Assembly (NCBI GenBank): GCA_032718475.1
Contig: JAUCBJ010007299.1
Location: forward strand, 1-64,000
Length of the DNA stretch: 64,000 nt
Source: Nemertoderma westbladi
Taxonomy: Eukaryota > Xenacoelomorpha > Nemertodermatida > Nemertodermatidae
Direction of reading: 5' to 3'
Below the pieces are notes generated by a model. The model searched no databases, was not told where the DNA came from, and worked only from the letters and a program-made list of their open reading frames with translations. The translations under genes were made by a program, and so were the position numbers. Shown here one piece after another: positions 52,512 to 63,840 of the stretch; within the stretch, counting starts at the first letter, position 1; every line of letters starts with the position of its first letter.

Positions 52512-55140
52512 GATCCCATCACCTTCTTTTCTTTCTGAGTTTAAAACATCAGGTTAAAACTGAAACTAAACTTTGAATCTAACCACGGATTTTATCTCTC
52601 CGCAACTGCGTCGCAAAATAGGTTTAAGAATCGAACGAGTAATAACACGTTTTACAGGTAATACTGGAACTGGAGGTGTGAGTATCTCGTGATTTAAAGG
52701 AGTCACTGATTCGACTCGGCGATGCAAGAAACGACGTAATATGCGACCGGATGGGAGTTTGACTTGGTAGTCCCGGTGTTGTCCCTTCTCCACTATCACA
52801 CCAGTCCTCGACCATAGTTTCGACCGTTTGTTTTGAATAACGACCTTTGTCCCAACCTCAAGTTCTGATAGAGTTCTTGCCGTGCGATCATAACGAAGTT
52901 TTGCTAACTTTGACGCACGCCACACAGTTTCGTCTGCTTTGTCAGCATTTACCTGCCAATTTTTATCAAAGGCACGGTGGTGCATTGGTACGCTGGATCG
53001 CATTGGATGACCATATACGATTTCACTAGGAGAATGGCTATCCTCCGTGGGGTATTCCTAAGTTCTAATAGTCCTTGAAGGAATTTTTTGGTATCGATTC
53101 TTCTAGCATCAGCCTTTCCAACAAGTTGCTTCAATATCTGCACCGTTACTTCGGTGTGGCCATTTGATTGACTATATTCGGGAGAGGATAGTACCAATTC
53201 CACATTCCAAAAGAAAAGAAAATCTCGGAAAACTTTTGAATCAAATTGAGGCCCGCCATATGTCCCGTAGTCCCAAAAATATAAAATATTTACGAATCTT
53301 CGTCCCAACCTGCAAAGAAGTAGGATCATCACGCCATTGCGTGACAAATGGAAAGCCTGATAGCCTATTGAGTAGATACGTTTTACCCCCGAAGTAAAAT
53401 AGATCCGCTGAAACGGGTTCAAAAATTCTGGAGGGGATAGGCTCTGATACTAAGGGCTCTTTGATGTTGCTAGGCAACCGATATTGACAATTTTCACATG
53501 ATTCTACAGTTTGTTTGATTTCATTATCAATTCCAGGCCAATAAACCGATTGTTGCGCTCGTCGTTTCGTATGCTCTATTCCCTGATGAGAGGAATGTAG
53601 GTGTTTCAAAACATCAGCCCAACAGCCTTTGGAATTATTATACGTTGACCTATAATGACCACGCCGTCCTCAACTGATAACTCATTCCACATTTTTTTTA
53701 CTTGCTGCACGAAATAATTATCACTTTCAGGTGTTTGAAAATCTTTCTCAATTGCATTTATCAATACTTGATAATCACTATCCTCTCTAGCAACAATCTT
53801 GAATTGTTCTAGAATTGGGTCTTTATAATATTTATTTTCTTTCTTAGGTTTGGAAAATTCATCATTAATATTGTCAACAGCTGTTTGAAACACAGCTGTG
53901 GCCACATCTACTGGGAATTCGTCATCGTCGACGTCATCACTGTGTGGGTCGAAAACTGGGGCCCTGGATATTGCATCTGCAATGCAATTATCTTTGCCTT
54001 CTTTCCACTCAAGAGTATAATTGTAAGCAGACAATTTCATTTTGTAGTTCAATATTCTAACATTATCGATCATGTCGTAGGTGTATTTTTCATAATAGGA
54101 AGTAAAGGGCGGTGGTTTACTACCACAGTAAAATGCTGTAAACCCTGTAGATACAACCGACATTATGTTTATTGCCCATTGTATCCCAAGACATTCAAGT
54201 TCAATAACAGCATATCAACTCGCAATCTCGCAAAAATCGGGACCCGCATTGGACCAATCTAAAATCGTCATCTGTTTTACGTTTTTGCAACAGCGAAAAA
54301 CCTAGTCCGCCAGGTTTCTTTGCGGCGTCCGTTTCCAGTTTAATCTCTGCCGTTTTATCAAAATTCGCTAACAAAGGGAGTGTCACAAGAGCTAACTTAA
54401 CGTTTTTGAAAGCAATCTCGTGCACCGGGGTTCAAACCAACACATTCTTTACTTTCAATATATCACGTAGTGCAATATATCACATAGTGGACTAGCCATT
54501 GCAAACTAATTTTTCGAGTAAATTGTGATAGCTGTTGAACTAAACCTAAGAAAGATATGAGCTCCATACTATTGGTAGGGGATGGGAAGTCTGCTATAGC
54601 ACTGACCTTGTCAGGGTCCGCATTTATACCATTAGCCGATATTAAATAACCACCGAATTTCACTTATTATGCCCCAACTTGAATTTCTTTGGATTTATTG
54701 TAATATCAAATTTTGCGCATCGTTCTAGAATATCACATACTAAATTTATGTGAGTTTTAAAGTTGCTACTAGCCAGAACCATGCCGTCTGCTAGTCTATA
54801 GGTTTCTTCAGTTAGACCTGTTAATGCCATATCAATGCACAAATTATACGCATCACCCGTGGTAATGTAACCCTTGGGAGCACGGTTATACACAAATCTA
54901 CCCCATGGTGTAATAAAACACGTGAGGTCACGAGCCTCTGTGGCCAAAAGGGGATCTGCCAATACGCCGTTTTGGCATCCAGGGTGCTAAAATAATTGCA
55001 ATCTGGAGGGATTTCGGCCAGCACCTCACTGGGAGAAGTACTGGGGAGAACAACTCTTTTTACTTGACGATTTAAATTAGTCAAGTCGACACAGATTCTA
55101 AGGCTGCCATCATATATATCCGTATAAGGAATCGTGGACA
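52512..55140 (-). pseudogene. Ty3/gypsy retrotransposon pol, 5'-truncated and frame-broken
   Basis: Minus-strand pieces in order: RT start (GSLRICVDLTNLNRQVKR, FSTLDAKTAYWQIP; about 55130-54960), RT middle with FITPWGRFVYNRAPKGY and a ruined active site (RLADGMV where Y/F-x-DD is expected; 54962-54660), the GGYLISANGI and FLGLVQQLSQF connection region (54663-54463), RNase H (KLETDAAKKPGGLGF; DNCIADAISR), integrase zinc module (HSSHQGIEHTKRR, CENCQYR; 53609-53241), core (YGGPQFDSKVFRDF, SSPEYSQSNGHTE; 53422-52949) and the C-terminal domain (KVVIQNKRSKLWSRTG; 53003-52566). At least six frame changes separate them. Gag and protease are absent. Confidence 0.9.
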
Positions 55141-56030
55141 GCCAACAGGAATTTAATGAAATAAATAATTATCTAACTAGACATCTCAAACTTGTATTTT
55201 TCAGAAGTGGGTGCAAAATTTGGTGCTAGCACCAAATTTTGAACCACCGAACACCAACAAATATATCAATTGATTGTTTCACATTGTTTCTTGCGTTATA
55301 CGGGTTTGTAAGGGTTCTGAATTCAATGGAATATGTAAATATATGAATGGAATTGAAAAGTTGAAAATATGAAAAATAAATTTATATAATTTAATGTTGG
55401 CCAGTAATCTACCAAGTTTCTAAACGGATTGTAAATAACAAAGTTGGGGAAAATGTTCTCTTTCAGACATTTTGCCCCCTATCAACAGACTGGAGAAACG
55501 CAGACTGGTAGGTCCTTCTAAACTTATGATCAGGTATATATATCTGCAAAGTGTCAGTTACAACAGACTGAGTCTGATGGTGCAACTGCTGAAATAGGCC
55601 TACAGTAATACAGTTTCTTGCCAGTTGACCAGCAATTTGGCCGAAAACGACTACAGAATAGCCCAATTTGACCACAACTACGCATTCACCAAGGGCTTAC
55701 TCCACTCCACAGGCATCTGGGCTGGGCAATACGTAAAATTACCTTCGAGATAATGACGGTTCATGCTCACGTGCTTACGACGATATGCATCAAATAGACG
55801 TGCAAGATAGTGACAAAATAAGCCCCAATCTGTAGAGTGACAGACTACAGGACTACAGGTCTACCTCGACCTCACGCAAACAATAAACGTGCAAAATAAC
55901 ACCCGGAGACAGTGACAGCTGTCTGCATCGTGTTATTACGCATCGAATAAGCCACAAAGCAAGGAATGAGAGCGAAATCTGACGACGTGAATCGATGGAC
56001 ATACATACTGACAGCGGATCGGAGCTCCGG
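55141..56030. other. No gene recognised
   Basis: Unique-looking sequence with a short palindrome (AAATTTGGTGCTAGCACCAAATTT, 55206-55229 in shortened view: GGTGCTAGCACC core). No frame of interest. Confidence 0.5.
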
Positions 56031-56100
56031 CCTCCGGCTCCGGCTCCGGCCATTTTGGCACCTCCGGCTCCTGCTCCGGCTCCGGTAAAAATATTGCCGG
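56022..56100. repeat. CCGGCT-rich tandem repeat flanking the next element
   Basis: Imperfect repeats of CTCCGGCTCCGG/CTCCTGCTCCGG. A matching array lies at 57888-57965, about 1.85 kb away in direct orientation, so both may be parts of one larger dispersed element into which the MITE inserted. Confidence 0.8.
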
Positions 56101-56125
56101 AGTTAATTTTTTAATAAAGTATTAT

Positions 56126-57250
56126 ATTTCGTGCGGGTTTGACTAAATACGCCACCGACAACCACCGACACCTTTCGCATACCACCGACAACCACCGACA
56201 ACAAAAGACACAAACCGACACAAACCGACAGGTAAAATCACAAACCGACAGTATACTGACAACTTCGGCAATGTTAGTAAACTATTTCAGTACATGATTA
56301 TACAATTTTTATTTCCAGTCCTAATATTTATAACAAATTATACCCAGTAAAAAATCCCCATGCGTAACGCATTAGTGCCACATACAACATTCGTAAAAGG
56401 CTGAAAGGTGCGTGGAATGTTATTTAAGATTCGTGAAGCCTTCGTCTGTGGTTCGTCAGTCCGAATAATTTAGGTAACGAATGCGTATAGTATTCGTATC
56501 GCATGTGAGATTTCACTTGTCAGTTGTCAATATATTCGACTCGATTCGTGGCTCATCATTTGTGGCACATGTGATACGAATGCTTGGAAGCATTCGTATA
56601 AAGCAGTATCGCAAAAAATAATTCGTGGTTCATTCGTTCGTGGCACATCATGCATAGCTGATAGCCGCGCCACGCTTAAAATTATTCGTGGTCCATTCTT
56701 GATGTGACGCATGCGATACGCGTGCAAAGCATTCTCAATTAGAGTACATACTGTAATTTGGCCAATCACAATTCGGCAAATAATCGAACATGGTGTTATT
56801 TAGTTAGTATCGTTCAAAGGCGCTTTGAAAGCTTATGTAAACCTGTTCCCTTTACCAACATGCTTTATATAATATCTAGAGGTAATGTACTGCAGGCTAG
56901 GTGAGATAAATAAAATGACAACATAAAACTACTGCAGTAGGCTAACTTACTGACTTAGGGAACTACAGTATGTATGTAGGCACCGACCCCCCCCCCCCCC
57001 CCCCCCCCCCCTGCACCCGTAGTTATACATATTTGTAGTATTAGTAGTCATATTTGGACTGGAAATAAAAATTGTATAATCATGTACTGAACTGCTGAAA
57101 TAGTTTACCTAACATTGCCGAAGTTGTCGGTTTGTGATTTTACCTGTCGGTTTGTGTCGGTTTTGTGTCTTTTGTTGTCGGTGGTTGTCGGTGGTATGCG
57201 AAAGGTGTCGGTGGTTGTCGGTGGCGTATTTAGTCAAACCCATTTCGTGC
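56126..57250. mobile_element. MITE-like element, 1107 bp, ~200-bp inverted repeats and perfect 9-bp duplication
   Basis: Element 56135-57241 begins GGGTTTGACTAAATACGCC and ends with its reverse complement. Arms continue for about 200 bp and contain ACCGACA-rich subrepeats. Both flanks are ATTTCGTGC (56126-56134 and 57242-57250), a perfect 9-bp duplication. This combination is typical of Mutator-like elements (Merlin is an alternative). The interior has TTCGTGGYWCAT repeats and a ~27-bp poly-C tract at 56987-57013, with no transposase frame. Confidence 0.88.
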
Positions 57251-57649
57251 ATATTCTAATCTGAACAATTATTTAACACTATAAGTACTGAAGTACCTAC
57301 TGTACAGCTATAGTACAGCTTCAATATCAAGTATAATCTGATAATACTGCAGTATTTACTTAAAGTCAATGACTGACTGTACTGCAGTACTGGTACTGGC
57401 CAGCTGGCTGACTAGCAGACTATTACTGTATTACAGTTACAGATAGGCCTGTAGGCCCTACTTTAAAAAATTGTAAATGCTATGATTGTACACTGTCAGA
57501 CTGTACCACTGCACACTGCAGCCATTTACTGCTGTCATGCCAGCAGCCAGCATACTGTACTGCAGTACTGGTACACGTACGGTAGGCTACCTACAGTACA
57601 CACCTCTACCACAGTCAGACAGTTAGCGAGTTAGGTACTGTAGGTAATT

Positions 57650-57718
57650 TTTAGCCGTCAGCGTCAGGCCGTCGCCGTCAGTATCAGGCCGTTGCCGTCA
57701 GCGTCAGGCCGTCTGTCC
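57650..57718. repeat. 24-bp tandem repeat, three copies
   Basis: Three units of GCCGTCAGYRTCAGGCCGT type. Confidence 0.85.
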
Positions 57719-57887
57719 GTGATAAATTAATTAGGCCTACTTAAATTTTAAATTGAAAATTCGTAAATCTATAAATTATGAAATTAATTAGACCTACAGT
57801 ATGATTGATTATGAGCGATTGGCGAATGATAACCATACTTTATTTTTTTTTTAAATAAATAATTAAATTTTTAAATTTTTTGAAAAA

Positions 57888-57965
57888 CTCCGGCTCCTGC
57901 TCCGGCTCCGGCCAAATTGTCCAACTCCGGCTCCTGCTCCGGCTCCGGCCAAATCCCAACTCCGA
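57888..57965. repeat. CCGGCT-rich tandem repeat, second array
   Basis: Two ~40-bp units of CTCCGGCTCCTGCTCCGG with CCAAAT spacers, related to 56022-56100. Confidence 0.8.
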
Positions 57966-58254
57966 TCGAGCCCTAACTGACATACATACAAACTGAGCAG
58001 ATTTATATATATTAGATTAGATTGGATATATTTTTTTTGGCGCTGGGCTCTGCTAACTTAATTAAAAAACTACCTTCATTATGCAGAGCAATATTATATG
58101 TGAGTGGTGGTGGTAGCATAGGGCCTAACTTCTAAGGTCAATTGGTTATGTAACATTACTGTACCGTAAATTTTGTTACTGCCAACATCTGGCTTTCATA
58201 TTGTATTAATAACAAGTGAACAAACAGTAGGCCTATGCAGAAAATGAAATAAAA

Positions 58255-58545
58255 TACTTTCGAAAAAAAATGAAAAAATACTTACTTTTGAAAAAAAATG
58301 AAAAAAATACTTACTTTTGAAAAAAAATACTTACTTCTTTTGAAAAAATGAAAAAAATACTTAATTAAAAAAAAAAATGATAAAAATACTTACTTTTTCG
58401 AAAAAAATGAAAAAAAATACCGGTACTTACTTTTTCGAAAAAAAGGGAAAAAATACTTTAAAAAAAAATGAAAAAACTACTTATTTTCGAAGAAAAAAAT
58501 TAAAAAAATTCTTACTTTCGAAAAAAATGAAATGACTCGAAAAAG
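58255..58545. repeat. A-rich tandem repeat, about 10 units
   Basis: Imperfect ~28-bp units of ATACTTACTTTTGAAAAAAA plus ATGAAAAA. Confidence 0.9.
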
Positions 58546-58855
58546 TAGTACGGTTTCCTCCCACTTCCTTACAGTAGATAATTGTTATTGTTATCTAAAA
58601 TTGGGGGGCTTTTTCTCTGGTATAGATAGATCAGTTTATTAGGTTACAGGTTACTTAATTAAACAGTAATTAAACACTTAAAAAAACAGGTAGCAGCGGT
58701 AGGTTTAGCTGCCACAGTAAAGTACCGGTACCCTAAAACCCAGAAAGAACTGGGTGTATGGGTAGTGAGTGAGTAGGGGGCCTACAGACAGAATGAGTAA
58801 TGGTCTGTGTTTGTCATTATTTTATTTCTGTATTTAATACCGGTACTTTGGTAGT

Positions 58856-58967
58856 TCGGTACCAAGGACTACTCTACTATCTCAGTACTAGAGTATACTC
58901 TAGTAGAGTAGTCCCATGGCCTACTATATATATAGTAGGCCATGGCCATGGTAGTCCTTGTTCGGTA
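58856..58967. repeat. Nested palindromes (foldback sequence)
   Basis: Outer arms CGGTACCAAGGACTAC (58857-58872) and GTAGTCCTTGTTCGGTACCG (58948-58967) enclose an imperfect hairpin (ACTCTACT ... AGTAGAGT, 58872-58907) and a perfect 32-bp palindrome at 58914-58945 centred on the ATATATAT core with CCATGGCC arms. Confidence 0.93.
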
Positions 58968-58970
58968 CCG

Positions 58971-59335
58971 GGTGACAGACCGAACGTAATCGGGATCGAA
59001 TGTAACATAGTTTTTACGAATCGAACGTAACCTCAATTATTTACTCAATTATTACCTTTAAATAAAAGTAACCTGCATAATCTTGTAACATGTGTTAACT
59101 TTCGTTTATTGTTTTGGTTCCCCCAACACGCCCCTGTAACCCTGTAACCTGCTCCTTTAAATCTGTAAATGGCAATGTTACATTCGAGCATAGTAATTTG
59201 TAGATCGAATGAAACATAGTTATAGCAGTATAGGGCAGTAGGGTCCAATGTAACATAATTGCGGTTACGTTCGATACGTACAGACGTAATAAATATGTTA
59301 CATTCGATCCTGATTACGTTCGGTCATGTATCCTT
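58971..59335. mobile_element. Small inverted-repeat element just upstream of TBCCD1
   Basis: Arms 58971-59040 and about 59247-59330 share GACCGAACGTAATC, GGATCGAATGTAACATA and TCGAACGTAACC in inverted orientation. The interior carries the dispersed TTATTGTTTTGGTT repeat. It ends about 110 bp before the TBCCD1 start codon and may overlap its promoter. Confidence 0.7.
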
Positions 59336-59445
59336 CGGTACCGGTACTTACTTGGTTGGTACCGTACTGTCGTCACTATGGTAACTGGTAGGCCAATGTG
59401 GTGGTGATTGATGTCTGTCTGTCTATGCCAACTGTCTAGTGCATA

Positions 59446-61155
59446 ATGGCGTCCTTAAAACTTTGGGTGAACCCTGATCCTTTTGTTATCGGAGTTTTAC
59501 CTTCGCCGCCGCATAATAAACTTTCGCCAAGTTATCTAAAGAAAATCGTTACGTATGTGAGAACCCGTGGGAAGGGGGGTTACCCCATAATGACATTCCA
59601 ATCATGGCGACATATCGCCCTAAATAAATTACAAATACCGGAAGATATCGCCATTACCTACTTCGATATCTACACGCTATTACATTATAAAGATCGATCG
59701 TCCTTAACTGAGTCATCTAAATATTCGAGCAAAGCCGAGCTAGTGGCTGCTCGGCAAAACAAATCAGTTGATACGTTGAAATTTCTTTTGTTCTTATACT
59801 TACAGCAAATATCGAAGATATCATTGCGAACGTCGCTAAACGCCGGTGAGGAGTGGCCCTCCTCCCATCGCCTCTCGTCCCGCTCTACTTCCCCGGACTC
59901 GATGCAATCCAAAGGATCGTCCCCGAAGAACCTCGACGAGCAATGCCAGATCCAATTCGTGTTGGACCACCTCGGGGACATGTGTGAGTTGTTGTTGGAC
60001 CCGGAGACCGCCCCTAGATCCCATCGCGACGCCACCCTATCCGCCGATGGTCTCACCGCTCTCTCCTCCCTCGTCCACTGCTCCAGCGGGCCGCGGAACG
60101 CCCTCATCTCGCTACGGGACGCCGCGACCCAACCCGCGTTAACTCACCGCACTGGATACTCAAAGTCTACCGACTCCTTCCTCCTCCACAAACTCGTCGA
60201 TTGGCTCAAAGACAACCTCTCCGCGAACCCCTACGGCATCGGCTGCTGCATCTCCTCCGGTCGTCGTTTCTCCTGGCCCCTCTTCCCTCCCGCACCCAGT
60301 GATGACGTCATCGCCACATCCAGCAAAAGCAACGGTCGGAAACGGCCCTCCGGTCGCATTGCATCCAACATCAACTACGTCACCAAATCGTCGCAGAAGA
60401 CAACGCTCATCTCGCAGTGGTCGCAAGGAACGCTGGCGCGCTCCTCCGAGGTTCTAGAGGATTCCACCGTGAAGCTACACCGCTCTCACGGCTCCCACAT
60501 TTACCTGCTCGCCCCGATGCGAACCGTTAGTGTAGAGAAGTGTCGCAACTCCACTATAGTTTTGGGCGCCGTTGCCACCGTGGTCGTTGTCACTAACTGC
60601 CGCGGTTGCATCGTGGTTACGACCTGCGGCCAGCTGGTCGCCTCGCATTGCGTCGGCTGTACGTTCCATCTGCTGACTCCCCGACCCCCGTTGCTCCTCC
60701 ATGGCAACGAGGGCCTCCGACTCGCCCCATTCCACACGCACTATCCCTCGTTGGAACGCCACATGGAGCAGTGTGGTGTTCCTTCCAGTTGGAACGTCTG
60801 GGACTCGCCCACTCAGATGGGCTCGGTGGCGGAACTTGCCGTGTGGCAGCCGCTGCCGCCCGGTGAGTTCACCACCCTGGTGGTGCCGTTCCGGGGAGAC
60901 TTCGGGCGCACGGAGGGGCTCACTTCCGGGATTCCGGGGGGGCTGCCCGTCGCGTACGAGCGCGCGCTCACACAGCGGGACAAGGTGGTTCGAACGTGGC
61001 AGCGGGTCGTTTCCGACGCGAAACTCTCTAAGGACGACCGCCGTTGTTTCCAGAAGTTTGTGGAAACCCAGTTCCAACAGTGGCTCCTGGAAACCGGAAA
61101 CAAACGCCAAGTCGACAACCTCATACCCCCTAAACCGCCCACAGACACCCCTTGA
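59446..61155 (+). CDS. TBCCD1: TBCC domain-containing protein 1, complete and intronless
   Basis: 569 residues from ATG 59446 (Ala second codon, G at +4); vertebrate TBCCD1 has about 557. The N-terminal conserved region is clear (LWVNPDPFVIGVLPSPP, then YVRTRG, WRHIALNKLQ and YFDIYTLLHY, residues 6-85). A Ser-rich stretch (about 128-170) precedes a helical region. The TBCC/C-CAP beta-helix domain covers about 325-440 (ISQWSQGT, HGSHIYLLAP, VEKCRNSTIVLGAV, VASHCVGCTFHLLTP). The family C-terminus follows: FHTHYPSLERHM, LPPGEF, IPGGLPVAYERAL and a final LLETG...NLIPP. TBCCD1 is related to tubulin cofactor C and RP2, locates at centrosomes or basal bodies, and helps position the centrosome and Golgi (family knowledge). 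The first ~125 codons are AT-rich and the rest strongly GC-rich. Confidence 0.95.
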   Translation: MASLKLWVNPDPFVIGVLPSPPHNKLSPSYLKKIVTYVRTRGKGGYPIMTFQSWRHIALNKLQIPEDIAITYFDIYTLLHYKDRSSLTESSKYSSKAELVAARQNKSVDTLKFLLFLYLQQISKISLRTSLNAGEEWPSSHRLSSRSTSPDSMQSKGSSPKNLDEQCQIQFVLDHLGDMCELLLDPETAPRSHRDATLSADGLTALSSLVHCSSGPRNALISLRDAATQPALTHRTGYSKSTDSFLLHKLVDWLKDNLSANPYGIGCCISSGRRFSWPLFPPAPSDDVIATSSKSNGRKRPSGRIASNINYVTKSSQKTTLISQWSQGTLARSSEVLEDSTVKLHRSHGSHIYLLAPMRTVSVEKCRNSTIVLGAVATVVVVTNCRGCIVVTTCGQLVASHCVGCTFHLLTPRPPLLLHGNEGLRLAPFHTHYPSLERHMEQCGVPSSWNVWDSPTQMGSVAELAVWQPLPPGEFTTLVVPFRGDFGRTEGLTSGIPGGLPVAYERALTQRDKVVRTWQRVVSDAKLSKDDRRCFQKFVETQFQQWLLETGNKRQVDNLIPPKPPTDTP

Positions 61156-61369
61156 ACCTCCCACACCACTTTTTTTTTGTTTAATACAACTTGTTTTACA
61201 CACATAATATTAATTAAATATGTTAAATTAATTGTTTTCTTAATATTTGCCAATACATTGTGGTTTCATCTTCTCGGCTCGGTGCTATTCTACCTAATTC
61301 TTACGGGGTGCGCAATGTCCAGTATATCGTGATAAATGCGCGCTATTTATCCCATAAACTACGTCGTTT
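61156..61369 (+). other. 3' flank of TBCCD1
   Basis: A T-run and AT-rich sequence follow the stop. A clear AATAAA is not seen within the first 100 bp (ATTAAATATG at 61213 could serve). The minisatellite starts about 215 bp after the stop. Confidence 0.5.
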
Positions 61370-63655
61370 TCAGATAACATTCGTTATAGTTCAAATAACG
61401 ATCGTTATTGTTCGCATAAACTACATTATTGTTCAGATAACACTCGTTATAGTTCAAATGACGATCGTTATTGTTCAGATAACGCACGTTATTGTTCGCA
61501 TAAACTACGTTATTGTTCAGATAACGCACGTTATAGTTCAAATAACGATCGTTATTGTTCGCATAAACTACGTTGTTGTTCAGATAACACTCGTTATTGT
61601 TCGCAGAAACTACGTTATTGTTCAGTTAACGCACGTTATTGTTCAAATAACGATCGTTATTGTTCGCATAAACTACGTTATTGTTCGCATAAACTACGTT
61701 ATTGTTCAGATAACACTCGTTATAGTTCAAATAACGATCGTTATTGTTCGCATAAACTACGCTATTGTTCAGATAACGCACGTTATTGTTCAGATAACGC
61801 ACGTTATTGTTCAAATAACGATCGTTATTGTTCAGATAACGCACGTTATAGTTCAAATAACGATCGTTATTGTTCGCATAAACTACGTTGTTGTTCAGAT
61901 AACACTCGTTATTGTTCGCAGAAACTACGTTATTGTTCAGATAACGCACGTTATTGTTCAAATAACGATCGTTATTGTTCGCATAAACTACGTTATTGTT
62001 CGCATAAACTACGTTGTTGTTCAGATAACATTCGTTATAGTTCAAATAACGATCGTTATTGTTCAGATAACGCACGTTATTGTTCAAATAACGATCGTTA
62101 TTGTTCAGATAACGCACGTTATTGTTCAAATAACGATCGTTATTGTTCGCATAAACTACGTTGTTGTTCAGATAACACTCGTTATTGTTCGCATAAACTA
62201 CGTTATTGTTCAGATAACACTCGTTATAGTTCAAATAACGATCGTTATTGTTCGCATAAACTACGCTATTGTTCAGATAACGCACGTTATTGTTCAGATA
62301 ACGCACGTTATTGTTCAAATAACGATCGTTATTGTTCGCATAAACTACGTTGTTGTTCAGATAACACTCGTTATTGTTCGCAGAAACTACGTTATTGTTC
62401 AGTTAACGCACGTTATTGTTCAAATAACGATCGTTATTGTTCGCATAAACTACGTTATTGTTCGCATAAACTACGTTATTGTTCAGATAACACTCGTTAT
62501 AGTTCAAATAACGATCGTTATTGTTCGCATAAACTACGCTATTGTTCAGATAACGCACGTTATTGTTCAGATAACGCACGTTATTGTTCAAATAACGATC
62601 GTTATTGTTCAGATAACGCACGTTATAGTTCAAATAACGATCGTTATTGTTCGCATAAACTACGTTGTTGTTCAGATAACACTCGTTATTGTTCGCAGAA
62701 ACTACGTTATTGTTCAGATAACGCACGTTATTGTTCAGATAACGCACGTTATTGTTCAGATAACGCACGTTATTGTTCAGATAACGCACGTTATTGTTCA
62801 GATAACGCACGTTATTGTTCAGATAACGCACGTTATTGTTCAGATAACGCACGTTATTGTTCAGATAACGCACGTTATTGTTCAGATAACGCACGTTATT
62901 GTTCAAATAACGATCGTTATTGTTCAGATAACGCACGTTATTGTTCAGATAACGCACGTTATTGTTCAAATAACGATCGTATATTGTTCAGATAACGCCC
63001 GTTATTGTTCAGATAATGCACGTTACTGTTCAGATAACGCACGTTATTGTTCAGATAACGCACGTTATTGTTCAGATAACGCACGTTATTGTTCAGATAA
63101 CGCACGTTATTGTTCAGATAACGCACGTTATTGTTCAAATAACGATCGTTATTGTTCAGATAACGCACGTTATTGTTCAGATAACGCACGTTATTGTTCA
63201 GATAACGCACGTTATTGTTCAGATAACGCACGTTATTGTTCAGATAACGCACGTTATTGTTCAGATAACGCACGTTATTGTTCAGATAACGCACGTTATT
63301 GTTCAGATAACGCACGTTATTGTTCAGATAACGCACGTTATTGTTCAGATAACGCACGTTATTGTTCAGATAACGCACGTTATTGTTCAGATAACGCACG
63401 TTATTGTTCTGATAACGCACGTTATTGTTCAGATAACGACGTTATTGTTCAGATAACGCACGTTATTGTTCAAATAACGATCGTTATTGTTCAGATAACG
63501 CACGTTATTGTTCAGATAACGCACGTTATTGTTCTGATAACGCACGTTATTGTTCAGATAACGCACGTTATTGTTCTGATAACGCACGTTATTATTCAGA
63601 TAACGCACGTTATTGTTCTGATAACGCACGTTATTGTTCAGATAACGACGTTATT
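61370..63655. repeat. 21-bp minisatellite, about 108 units with higher-order structure
   Basis: The main unit reads ATAACGCACGTTATTGTTCA plus G. At least four unit types alternate in the first half: CGCACGTTAT, CGATCGTTAT (palindromic), AACTACGTTAT and CACTCGTTAT. A block of about ten units recurs two or three times there (for example from 61620 and from 62400). The second half, from about 62710, is nearly homogeneous. Since 21 is divisible by three, frames stay open on both strands (800 codons on plus) without being genes; a small insertion at 62967 shifts the frame. Confidence 0.95.
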
Positions 63656-63716
63656 CCAATAAATGTTGAGTTTTTCTAATGTTTTGACTAATTATTTACA
63701 AAGGTCGGACCCGATA

Positions 63717-63840
63717 CTTATTATTGAGTACAGACAATATGTGTACCCAACCCATCCGTAATATTGGGTACAGACATGTGTACCCAACCCATCCGTATTA
63801 TTGGGTACAGACACACATGTGTGTACCCAGTACCGTGTTG
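63717..63840. repeat. ~40-bp tandem repeat with internal palindromes, three copies
   Basis: TTGGGTACAGACA...TGTGTACCCAACCCATCCGT repeated three times. ACACACATGTGTGT in the last unit is a perfect palindrome. After 63840 no feature is seen to the end. Confidence 0.85.

Noticed and set aside
61370-63655. CRISPR array
   Set aside because: Units are contiguous without spacers, and the DNA is animal.
61260-63662. Reading frames of 800, 230, 188 and 153 codons in the 21-bp array
   Set aside because: The unit length is a multiple of three, so frames stay open on both strands. Composition is pure repeat and no start context or domain is present.
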